Shown here: piece after piece, positions 5,825 to 12,250 of the stretch | Position numbering within the stretch: the first letter of the stretch is position 1 | Layout of the letters: every line of letters begins with the position of its first letter | Assembly: GCA_027297825.1 (NCBI GenBank) | Contig: JAPUHH010000211.1 | Span: 1 to 12,250, forward strand | Length of the DNA stretch: 12,250 nt | DNA from: Gammaproteobacteria bacterium | Lineage (GTDB): Bacteria > Pseudomonadota > Gammaproteobacteria > UBA4575 | Direction: 5' to 3' | Made by a program: the position numbers and the translations under genes | Notes under the pieces: model-generated | The model's database searches: none | What the model was told of the DNA's origin: nothing | The model's input: only the letters and a program-made list of their open reading frames with translations

Positions 5825-6031
5825 ATGAGTAATGGTACAGTAAAATGGTTCAACGCAGACAAAGGTTTCGGCTTTATCACTCCAGATGATGGTGGGAAAG
5901 ACCTGTTTGTGCACCATTCTGAAATTCAAAGTGGTGGCGACTATTCAACGCTCAGTGATGGACAGAAAGTAGAATATGAAGTAGGGCAAGGCCAAAAAGG
6001 GCCATGTGCAAACAAGGTTGTGGCAATCTGA
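5825..6031 (+). CDS. Cold-shock domain protein (CspA family)
   Basis: A 68-residue single cold-shock domain, an OB-fold RNA/DNA chaperone that melts mRNA structure in the cytoplasm. The start MSNGTVKWFN, RNP1 KGFGFI (residues 13-18) and RNP2 LFVHHSEI are clear; the position after FVH is His where E. coli CspA has Phe, a common variant. The end GQGQKGPCANKVVAI is typical. Length is normal. AGGA at 5811-5814 lies 10 bases before the ATG. The gene stands alone, with a hairpin terminator after it. Which Csp paralogue it is, and whether it is cold-induced, cannot be told from sequence; the long leader makes post-transcriptional control plausible. Confidence 0.97.
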   Translation: MSNGTVKWFNADKGFGFITPDDGGKDLFVHHSEIQSGGDYSTLSDGQKVEYEVGQGQKGPCANKVVAI

Positions 6032-6050
6032 TTGTACTACTCAGCTAATC

Positions 6051-6062
6051 GTGCCTAGGCAC
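6051..6062. repeat. 12-bp perfect palindrome after the cold-shock gene
   Basis: GTGCCTAGGCAC is its own reverse complement. It lies 19 bases after the stop codon and just before the terminator-like hairpin. A short related core (ACCTAGGCA) occurs near 3331-3340. It may simply add structure to the 3' end of the mRNA. Confidence 0.6.
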
Positions 6063-6064
6063 AC

Positions 6065-6120
6065 ATAACAATAACAGTCAGGCAGCGTTGTAAAGCGAGC
6101 CTGCTGTTATGTTATTTATA
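6065..6120 (+). terminator. Rho-independent-type terminator of the cold-shock gene
   Basis: The 5' arm 6065-6083 pairs with the 3' arm 6099-6115 to give about 17 base pairs, interrupted by two single-base bulges on the 5' side. The loop 6084-6098 can add a few pairs. A T-rich but interrupted tail (TTATTTATAT) overlaps and follows the 3' arm, making it a plausible though not perfect terminator. Confidence 0.65.
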
Positions 6121-6230
6121 TAGCTGTGATGAACTGGTGAAATTATAAATTCCATATATCGATAAAGCTTAATTTCTATTGAAATCTCTTATACATATTC
6201 AAGTGTAATGGAAAATGTGTCGGTTTTAAG

Positions 6231-6443
6231 ATGAGAGAAGTCGAAGTCTCACAGGTCCCTGTTGAACTCTATAAAATCCTCAAATTCGAAAGTATGGTTA
6301 CCAGTGGCGGTGAGGCCAAATCTGTTATTGCTGAAGGGCGAGTTTTGGTGAACGGAGATATGGAAACTAGAAAGCGAAAGAAGATTGTTTCAGGCGATAT
6401 TATAGAGTTCGGTCAAGAGAGAATTCGCATTCTACTCAAATGA
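6231..6443 (+). CDS. ybcJ: S4-domain RNA-binding protein, YbcJ family
   Basis: At 70 residues it matches the length of E. coli YbcJ, which is essentially one S4 RNA-binding domain. The S4 core is visible: LYKILKFESMVTSGGEAKSVIAEGRVLVNG (about residues 13-42), then ETRKRKKIVSGDIIEF. YbcJ-type proteins are thought to bind structured RNA, possibly ribosomal; the exact role is not established. The ATG at 6231 gives the normal length, though no good Shine-Dalgarno sequence precedes it. The gene converges on valS with 45 bases between stop codons. The basic ETRKRKK patch supports nucleic-acid binding. Confidence 0.92.
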   Translation: MREVEVSQVPVELYKILKFESMVTSGGEAKSVIAEGRVLVNGDMETRKRKKIVSGDIIEFGQERIRILLK

Positions 6444-6488
6444 GAATACAAGCTCTTGATAGAAAAGGGCTCTGAAGCATACTGATAG

Positions 6489-9269
6489 TTATAGGCCTCG
6501 AATTTTTTCTAACTGCTCTTTTAATTGCTCTAAAGATTTTTGCATATCGTTTGCACGAATCTGCTCTTTCTCTACTATTTCTTTAGGGGCTTTGCTGGCG
6601 AAGTTTGGATTGATTAACTTTGCGTTACTTTTTTCTAGATTTGATTCTAATTTTTTAATTTCTTTTCCAAGGCGTGAAATCTCTGCATCTTTGTTAATGA
6701 GCCCTGCGAGTGGTATAAGTATTTTCATTTCGCCCACGAGTGCGGTGGCAGATTCTGGCGCGTCTTCTTCTTGCAACCACTTTATATTTTCAAGTTTTGC
6801 TAAGCCACGAATATAGCGTTGGCTATTTTTATAATGGCGTTGGTCTTGTGCGGACCAATTTTGTATTAGCACAGAAAGAGGCTTGCCGGGCGGGATATCC
6901 ATTTCTGCACGAATCTTACGCACGCCGTTAATGAATTCTTTCGACCAATCTAGTTCTTGCAGGCTGCTGGCATCGACATAATCGTTATTGCTAAGCGGAA
7001 AAGGTTGTAATGAGATGGTGCCGCCTGGAATTTCTAATTGTCTTGCTATTGGTTGCCAAATTTCTTCTGTTAAAAATGGAGTGATGGGGTGTAACAGTCG
7101 TAATAATGTTTCTAATACCTCTAATAGTACGCGACGAGAATTTTGTTTAATGTTTTCCTCGACATCATCTTTAAATAAAATCGGTTTGCACAGCTCTACA
7201 TACCAGTCACAAAATTCATGCCAAGCAAATTCATATAGCGCTTGTGCTGCTAGATCAAAACGATAATTTTCTAAATGCTTATGGGTGAGGTTGATGACCT
7301 CTTGTTGTTTGCTTAGGATCCAGCGGTCTGCCAAGGTGAGTTTTTGTATGTCTATTTGTTTGGCAATATCTTTGTCTTCCGTATTCATGAGTACAAAGCG
7401 CGTGGCATTCCACAGCTTGTTGCAGAAATTTCGATAACCTTCGATGCGGTTTAAATCGAATTTAATATCACGCCCGGTGGAGGCTTGTGCAGCAAAGGAG
7501 AATCGCAGGGCATCGGTGCCATAAGCTTTGATGCCATCGGGAAATTGTTTGCGTGTCGACTTTTCAATTTTTGCCGCCATCTCGGGTTGCATCAGTCCCG
7601 TGGTGCGCTTTTCAACCAATGCTTCGAGATCGATGCCGTCAATAATATCGATCGGGTCTAATACGTTGCCTTTGGATTTAGACATTTTTTGCCCATCGGC
7701 ATCTCGCACTAGGCCATGGATATATATTCTGTGGAATGGAACATCATCCATGAACTTGAGGCCCATCATGATCATGCGTGCAACCCAGAAGAAAATAATG
7801 TCAAAACCGGTAATTAAAACTGAGGTTGGGTAAAAGGTTTTTAACGCATCCGTTTTCTCTGGCCAGCCTAAAGTAGAAAATGGCCACAGTGCGGAAGAAA
7901 ACCAAGTATCTAAAACATCTTCATCTTGTCTGAGTGCAAAGTCTGCATCCAGCTGGTATTTTTTTCGCACCGCGGCTTCATCTTCCGCTACATAGATGTT
8001 TCCATCTTCGTCATACCAGGCGGGGATGCGATGACCCCACCACAGTTGGCGGCTGATACACCAGTCTTGAATGTTACGCATCCATTCAAAATAAGTCTTG
8101 CTCCAATTCTCAGGCACAAATTGGATGTCACCATCCTCAACCGCTTTAATTGCAGGATCGGCAAGGGGTTGAATCTTTACATACCATTGATCTGTTAGGT
8201 AGGGTTCCACAACTGTGCCAGAACGATCACCTCGAGGTACCACTAGTTTATGGGTTTTTACCGCCTCAAGAAGGTCTTGTGCTTTTAAGTCGGCAACGAT
8301 TTTTTTACGTGCTTCATAACGATCTAAGCCTTGATAAGCAACAGGTGCTTGATCACTAATTTTTGCATCAAGGGTAAAAATATTAATTTGTGGTAAGTCA
8401 TGACGTAGAGCCACCTCATAGTCATTGAAATCATGCGCAGGAGTAATTTTTACGCAACCTGATCCAAATTCAGGGTCGACGTATTCATCTGCTATCACTG
8501 GAATTTTACGATCGGTTAACGGCAGCTTGACCATTTTTCCAATCAGGTTTTGGTAACGCTCATCTTCTGGGTGTACTGCGACGGCGCTATCACCCAACAT
8601 GGTTTCAGGTCTTGTCGTTGCCACAGTTAGATGATCGCTGCCATCTGCCCTGGTGCAATCTACAAGGGGGTAGCGTAGATGCCACATGTGACCGTTTTCT
8701 TCTTCGGAAATAACTTCTAAATCCGAAACTGCGGTCTGTAGTTTTGGGTCCCAGTTGACTAAACGTTTGCCGCGATAAATTAATTCTTCTTCGTAGAGTT
8801 TTACAAAAACTTGCTTAACGGCCTCGGATAGATCTTCATCCATGGTGAAGCGGTCACGTGACCAATCCAAAGATGAGCCCATGCGCTCTAGTTGGCTGTA
8901 AATGTCATTGCCAGATTGTTCTTTCCACTGCCAAACTTTTTCGATAAATTTTTCTCGGCCTAAATCGTGGCGTGTTACTCCTTCAGCATTGAGTTGTCTT
9001 TCAACCACCATTTGCGTTGCAATGCCGGCATGATCCGTGCCGGGTTGCCATAGCGTATTGTGACCCGACATACGATGGTAACGAGTTAAACAATCCATCA
9101 AGGTGTTGTTAAAGGCATGGCCCATATGCAACGTACCCGTTACATTGGGTGGTGGGATCATGATGCAGTAGGCTTGGCTGTCTTTTCCAGATGGCGAGAA
9201 GTAGTTGTTACTTTTCCAAAATTGATACCATTTTTGTTCAATATTTGAAGGCTGATAAGTCTTATCCAT
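6489..9269 (-). CDS. valS: Valine--tRNA ligase (ValRS)
   Basis: This cytoplasmic class I aminoacyl-tRNA synthetase charges tRNA-Val with valine using ATP. The 926-residue protein is complete (E. coli has 951). Its parts in order are: Rossmann catalytic core with the HIGH-type motif HMGH at residues 48-51 within PNVTGTLHMGH; the CP1 editing domain, including TTRPETMLGD, which hydrolyses Thr-tRNA-Val; the KMSKS loop at 528-532 (DGQKMSKSKGN); the anticodon-binding helical domain (near 650-800); and a C-terminal tRNA-binding coiled coil (about 860-926). The start MDKTYQPSNIEQKWYQFW is canonical, yet no ribosome site precedes the ATG. It is probably transcribed from its own promoter or read through from pepA-holC. 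Nothing is missing from the key motifs. Confidence 0.98.
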   Translation of the reverse strand: MDKTYQPSNIEQKWYQFWKSNNYFSPSGKDSQAYCIMIPPPNVTGTLHMGHAFNNTLMDCLTRYHRMSGHNTLWQPGTDHAGIATQMVVERQLNAEGVTRHDLGREKFIEKVWQWKEQSGNDIYSQLERMGSSLDWSRDRFTMDEDLSEAVKQVFVKLYEEELIYRGKRLVNWDPKLQTAVSDLEVISEEENGHMWHLRYPLVDCTRADGSDHLTVATTRPETMLGDSAVAVHPEDERYQNLIGKMVKLPLTDRKIPVIADEYVDPEFGSGCVKITPAHDFNDYEVALRHDLPQINIFTLDAKISDQAPVAYQGLDRYEARKKIVADLKAQDLLEAVKTHKLVVPRGDRSGTVVEPYLTDQWYVKIQPLADPAIKAVEDGDIQFVPENWSKTYFEWMRNIQDWCISRQLWWGHRIPAWYDEDGNIYVAEDEAAVRKKYQLDADFALRQDEDVLDTWFSSALWPFSTLGWPEKTDALKTFYPTSVLITGFDIIFFWVARMIMMGLKFMDDVPFHRIYIHGLVRDADGQKMSKSKGNVLDPIDIIDGIDLEALVEKRTTGLMQPEMAAKIEKSTRKQFPDGIKAYGTDALRFSFAAQASTGRDIKFDLNRIEGYRNFCNKLWNATRFVLMNTEDKDIAKQIDIQKLTLADRWILSKQQEVINLTHKHLENYRFDLAAQALYEFAWHEFCDWYVELCKPILFKDDVEENIKQNSRRVLLEVLETLLRLLHPITPFLTEEIWQPIARQLEIPGGTISLQPFPLSNNDYVDASSLQELDWSKEFINGVRKIRAEMDIPPGKPLSVLIQNWSAQDQRHYKNSQRYIRGLAKLENIKWLQEEDAPESATALVGEMKILIPLAGLINKDAEISRLGKEIKKLESNLEKSNAKLINPNFASKAPKEIVEKEQIRANDMQKSLEQLKEQLEKIRGL

Positions 9270-9448
9270 GACGCAGTATATAGTTGAGTGTTAAATAGTA
9301 GATGGGTTGTTGTGAGCGCGTATGATGCAGTGATCTGGCTTGCACTTGCAAGTTCTTCACGCAAGCATTCGCGCCTCGTATGAAGCTTACGAATACATCA
9401 ATAGCGGCAGTGTTAAATAATAGGGCTCAAAGGGTCCCTAGAAGAGGT

Positions 9449-9796
9449 TTAAATTTTTCTTTGTCCAGGTAGTCTGGCCCGAACCTCACGCAATACTTCT
9501 TGAACAATTTGTTCGCTTGCATTGTTGATGTGTTCTCTCATGATTTGACTAACGATTGCAGTTAATTCAATCTCAAACTTAGACTTATCGATACGGCGAT
9601 TGTAAGGGGCACCTACTTCTTGTGGCGTTACACTATTTACGGGGCTGTGAACCGCACCCTGTGTCGAAGCTAAAGCAGGTTTCGTGAGCGTAGTAGGTGA
9701 TTGTGGCGATGTGGCTGGTGCTGTCTGGGGCTTAGCACTCGGAATGTCTACCAAGCGATCCAGTATCGGCACATCTTTGGCGCTGTTTCCATCCAT
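9449..9796 (-). CDS. Hypothetical 115-residue protein between holC and valS
   Basis: I do not recognise a named family with certainty. Residues 7-20 (KDVPILDRLVDIPS) resemble a short '(I/V)P(V/I)L' motif seen at the start of small proteins near holC in other proteobacteria. Residues 20-62 are a Pro/Thr/Ser/Ala-rich, probably disordered linker. Residues 66-115 (from NRRIDKSKFEIELTAIVSQI on) form a predicted amphipathic helical domain with a basic end. It has no signal peptide or membrane segment. A hypothetical gene at this place is known in Pseudomonas, and its position 24 bases after holC suggests co-transcription. GAGG lies about 14 bases upstream of the ATG, rather far, so the start is slightly uncertain. 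A role as an adaptor linked to DNA polymerase III is only a guess from position. Confidence 0.75.
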   Translation of the reverse strand: MDGNSAKDVPILDRLVDIPSAKPQTAPATSPQSPTTLTKPALASTQGAVHSPVNSVTPQEVGAPYNRRIDKSKFEIELTAIVSQIMREHINNASEQIVQEVLREVRARLPGQRKI

Positions 9797-9820
9797 AGCA
9801 GCTTGAATTTCCTCATTCTA

Positions 9821-10249
9821 TTAGCTGGAGGATACTTCATGGTGTTGGGGCTCAAAGCCTTGCTCACGATAAAAGCGATAACGTTCGCGACCAGCGTGAA
9901 TAGATTCAGTTTGATGATCGATAATTTCTGCAATTCTTTGATAATTCTTTGTATTTTCAGGAACTTGGTCAGAAGTATTGATTAATATCTCTGCCTCAGC
10001 TGGACCATTTTCGGTACCAATGGTCACCGGGCAAGTCACAGCTGAGGTAGGGTAAATTTCGTGAGGAATGAAGCTTCTATCACGGAACGTCCAAAGCAGT
10101 GTGTCGAGTGTTTGTGTATCACTATCATTACGTGTCTGTATATGTACTCTAAGGCCGGCCTGATGAGCTTTTTCCGCAATTCTGCATGCCGTGCGCAAGG
10201 CGAATTGTGGAGAAGTATTTTTGGTGACGTAAAAATCAATCTTAGGCAT
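9821..10249 (-). CDS. holC: DNA polymerase III subunit chi
   Basis: The chi subunit of the clamp-loader assembly binds psi (HolD) and the C-terminus of SSB, linking the replicase to single-stranded DNA; it also binds the YoaA helicase, whose homologue starts this window. The 142-residue product has the family start PKIDFYV and the conserved block LDTLLWTFRDRSFIPH (residues 48-63). Length is normal (E. coli 147). It begins five bases after the pepA stop codon, with only a weak ribosome site (GAG in the pepA end), so translational coupling is likely. The C-terminal tail (EPQHHEVSSS) is somewhat polar and probably disordered. Confidence 0.96.
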   Translation of the reverse strand: MPKIDFYVTKNTSPQFALRTACRIAEKAHQAGLRVHIQTRNDSDTQTLDTLLWTFRDRSFIPHEIYPTSAVTCPVTIGTENGPAEAEILINTSDQVPENTKNYQRIAEIIDHQTESIHAGRERYRFYREQGFEPQHHEVSSS

Positions 10250-10254
10250 GTGGG

Positions 10255-11754
10255 CTAAAACTCATACGCTTGATGCAACAGGTATTCAGTGAGCAAAGGT
10301 ACTGGCCGGCCAGTTGCACCTTTTTGTTTCCCACTGCTATGCCATGCGACACCCGCGATATCTAAATGTGCCCAGCGATACTTCTTGGTAAATCTAGCTA
10401 GAAAACATGCGGCGGTAATGGTTCCTCCCCAGCGACCGCCGATATTAGCAATATCGGCAAAGTTGCTATCTAGAGAAGATTGATAATCATCCCACAGTGG
10501 TAACTGCCAAGTGCGATCCCCCGCGAGTTGTCCTGCGGCTATTAGTTCTTTAGCGAGTTCGTCATCATTGCTCATTAAACCTGAAGGTATATGGCCTAGG
10601 GCTACAACGCATGCACCGGTTAGTGTAGCGATATCAATTACCGCTTCAGGTTTGAATTTATCAATATAGGTGAGTGCGTCACAAAGCACCAAGCGGCCTT
10701 CTGCATCGGTATTTAAAATCTCCACTGTCTGGCCCGACATGGTGGTAACTACATCGCCTGGTTTGGTGGCTCTGCCGCCAGGCATATTTTCAGCACAGGC
10801 AATTACACCGACTACATTTAAAGGTAGATCCAGTTCACTACAAGCCTTCATCGTTCCTAATACGCTGGCCGCTCCACACATATCAAATTTCATTTCGTCC
10901 ATGCTGGCACCGGGTTTTATTGAAATTCCACCGGTATCAAAAGTAATACCTTTGCCAACCAGTACGATAGGACGTTCACCTGGTTCATCGCCGTTATATT
11001 CTATGCTGACCAATTTTGCAGGTTCGACGCTTCCATTAGAAACCGAAAGCAATGCCCCCATGCCTAATTTTTTCATCTGTGCTTCTTCAACTACCGTGAC
11101 ACGTATTTTTCGATTGCCTTTGGCTAAGGTTTTAGCTTGTTCCGCAAGATAAGTTGGAGTGCAAATATTGCCGGGCAAATTGCCTAATTCTTTGGCGAGG
11201 TTCATGCCACTTGCAATGGCTTGCCCAAACTCTTGTCCTTCATGAATATCAGTTAGGTCATCGCGTGTATGGGCAAGAAATTTCATTTTCTTTAAACGTG
11301 ACTTGTTTCTTGCCGCTTTTGGCTTGGTTTCGCTATAGCGGTAAATAGAATTTTCAATCGAGAGCACACTAGCTTGCACTTTGCCTAATAGATCTGCGTC
11401 TTTTACGGGCAGTTCAATTAAGCAATTGATTGCACTACTGACATTGGATTTGTTTACCTCAATTGCAGCAGCAGACAGTGCGCGTTGAAAAGCACTGATG
11501 GTGAAGTCGTCTTGCTTGCCACAACCCACCAATACTATACAGTCATGTTTGCTACGACTTGGATTGTATAAGGTCGTAACACGCCCTAAGCTGCCATTCA
11601 TAGCGCCACGCTGACAAATTTTAGAGATAATTCCGTGGTAAAGTTTGTCTAACTTTTTTGCCGAATCACTTAGACGTTTTGGTTTGAATATGCCTACAAT
11701 TACACACCCAGTGGCTTCTTTGTCTATGGTTGTGGTTTTTGCGATGTAGTCCAT
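10255..11754 (-). CDS. pepA: Leucyl aminopeptidase PepA (M17 family)
   Basis: A hexameric, two-metal (Zn/Mn) M17 aminopeptidase that removes N-terminal residues, preferring leucine, in peptide turnover; in E. coli it also binds DNA in Xer recombination and carAB control. The 499-residue protein has an N-terminal macro-like domain and a C-terminal catalytic domain with GKGITFDTGGISIKPG (about 267-282) and the signature NTDAEGRLVL (348-357). By alignment with E. coli, metal ligands are Lys268, Asp273, Asp291, Asp350 and Glu352, and catalytic residues are Lys280 and Arg354; all are present. The ATG at 11754 has AGGAG four bases upstream. It leads the pepA-holC-orf operon and is divergent from lptF. 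Confidence 0.98.
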   Translation of the reverse strand: MDYIAKTTTIDKEATGCVIVGIFKPKRLSDSAKKLDKLYHGIISKICQRGAMNGSLGRVTTLYNPSRSKHDCIVLVGCGKQDDFTISAFQRALSAAAIEVNKSNVSSAINCLIELPVKDADLLGKVQASVLSIENSIYRYSETKPKAARNKSRLKKMKFLAHTRDDLTDIHEGQEFGQAIASGMNLAKELGNLPGNICTPTYLAEQAKTLAKGNRKIRVTVVEEAQMKKLGMGALLSVSNGSVEPAKLVSIEYNGDEPGERPIVLVGKGITFDTGGISIKPGASMDEMKFDMCGAASVLGTMKACSELDLPLNVVGVIACAENMPGGRATKPGDVVTTMSGQTVEILNTDAEGRLVLCDALTYIDKFKPEAVIDIATLTGACVVALGHIPSGLMSNDDELAKELIAAGQLAGDRTWQLPLWDDYQSSLDSNFADIANIGGRWGGTITAACFLARFTKKYRWAHLDIAGVAWHSSGKQKGATGRPVPLLTEYLLHQAYEF

Positions 11755-11853
11755 GGGTCTCCTCTATACTTAACGATTGTGTTTTGTTGATTATTGCTAA
11801 AATTATGACGTTTGTAACTAACAGACTTAGGTTCATTGATTGAGAACAGCTGC
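11755..11853. promoter_or_regulatory. Divergent promoter region between pepA and lptF
   Basis: For lptF (+), TGCTAAAAT at 11795-11803 is an extended -10 element, with a start near 11810. For pepA (-), TTACAA (complement of 11812-11817) and AATAAT (complement of 11790-11795) are spaced by 16 bases. The two candidate promoters overlap, so transcription in one direction could exclude the other. These are pattern matches only. Confidence 0.35.
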
Positions 11854-12250
11854 GTGTTTTCTACATTAAATCGTTACTTCTCAAGAGAACTTACACTAAC
11901 TTTTATTGCGGTAAGCGTTGTTTTGCTTGTGGTTATCGTGAGCAAATCATTCATTAGCTTACTCGCAAGAGTGATGGATGGTAAGTTGCCAGCCGATGTG
12001 GTGCTTTCAATACTTAGTCTCGGCATTTTAAATTCAGCGATTTTGTTGGCGCCATTTGCTTTGCTTATCACAGTGATGTTAACACTGGGTCGTCTGTATC
12101 GAGATAGTGAAATTTATGCCATTAAAGCCAGCGGCGTAAGTTCGTTTGGCTTAGTGAAATGCGCAAGTTTGATTATATTGCCTCTGGTATTTGCATTGTT
12201 CTATTTGGCATTATTTTCAGCGCCTTGGTCGTCGCAGCAGATTGAAAAAA
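11854..12250 (+). CDS. lptF: LPS export ABC transporter permease LptF (3' end outside window)
   Basis: LptF and LptG form the inner-membrane part of the LptB2FGC transporter, which extracts LPS and passes it to the periplasmic bridge. Only the first 132 codons are seen. They match the family: a short N-terminal segment LNRYFSRELTLTF, a first membrane helix (IAVSVVLLVVIVSKSF), the conserved DGKLPADVVLSILSLG, a second helix (NSAILLAPFALLITVMLTL) and LGRLYRDSEIYAIKASGVS, the coupling region that contacts LptB, followed by a third hydrophobic helix and SAPWSSQQ. The GTG at 11854 is chosen because it gives the usual length before NRYF; TTG at 11836 is an in-frame alternative with a better AGG upstream. 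Divergence from pepA is the usual gammaproteobacterial arrangement. Confidence 0.93.
   Translation, partial: MFSTLNRYFSRELTLTFIAVSVVLLVVIVSKSFISLLARVMDGKLPADVVLSILSLGILNSAILLAPFALLITVMLTLGRLYRDSEIYAIKASGVSSFGLVKCASLIILPLVFALFYLALFSAPWSSQQIEK

Noticed and set aside
6444..6488. Hairpin AGCTCTT/AAGGGCT between ybcJ and valS as a bidirectional terminator
   Set aside because: It needs a G-U pair and has no T-run on either side.
10670..11152. 160-codon open frame on the plus strand
   Set aside because: It is antisense to the conserved catalytic part of pepA and looks like no known protein.
1..12250. CRISPR array, tRNA or rRNA gene, insertion sequence or phage integrase
   Set aside because: No regularly spaced repeats, cloverleaf, transposase or integrase motif was found on either strand.

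Overview
The window looks like a moderately AT-rich gammaproteobacterial chromosome. The basis is gene content and order: a YoaA/DinG-type helicase followed by tsaB, an isolated valS, and the cell-envelope/replication cluster pepA-holC-(small gene)-valS, with lptF transcribed divergently from pepA. Several broken genes and long gene-poor stretches would fit a host-associated lineage such as the Legionellales, but that placement is inference and no marker here fixes the genus.

Layout. Positions 1-1215 are the 3' part of a YoaA-like helicase. After a 251-base structured gap come tsaB (1467-2174) and, two bases later, a VOC (glyoxalase-fold) gene broken by one frameshift (2177-2598). Positions 2599-5271 form a gene-poor accessory stretch. 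It holds a small secreted protein of unknown function (2646-3002), a small outer-membrane beta-barrel protein (3420-3980), a 73-residue protein with a textbook twin-arginine signal (4608-4829), and a heavily decayed second copy of the 2646-3002 gene (about 4886-5248). The start of this decayed copy resembles the Tat gene. Four clear inverted repeats and a duplicated ribosome-binding site lie in the same stretch. Next come a DUF2007/zinc-ribbon gene that may be read from a leaderless mRNA (5272-5589), a cold-shock protein with a long leader and a terminator (5825-6031), and a YbcJ-type S4 RNA-binding protein (6231-6443).

From 6489 to 11754 everything is on the minus strand, in transcription order pepA, holC, a 115-residue hypothetical protein, valS. 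At 11755-11853 a short divergent promoter region separates pepA from lptF, which runs off the right edge.

How the genes relate: yoaA/tsaB, holC and valS serve DNA repair, tRNA modification, replication and translation, and lptF serves LPS export. These are housekeeping loci. The part most likely to be new biology is the 4.5-5.3 kb segment, where a tiny predicted Tat substrate has hairpins on both sides and a decayed gene downstream that seems to combine the Tat gene's start with the body of the secreted-protein gene. No large undescribed defence or mobile system is visible.
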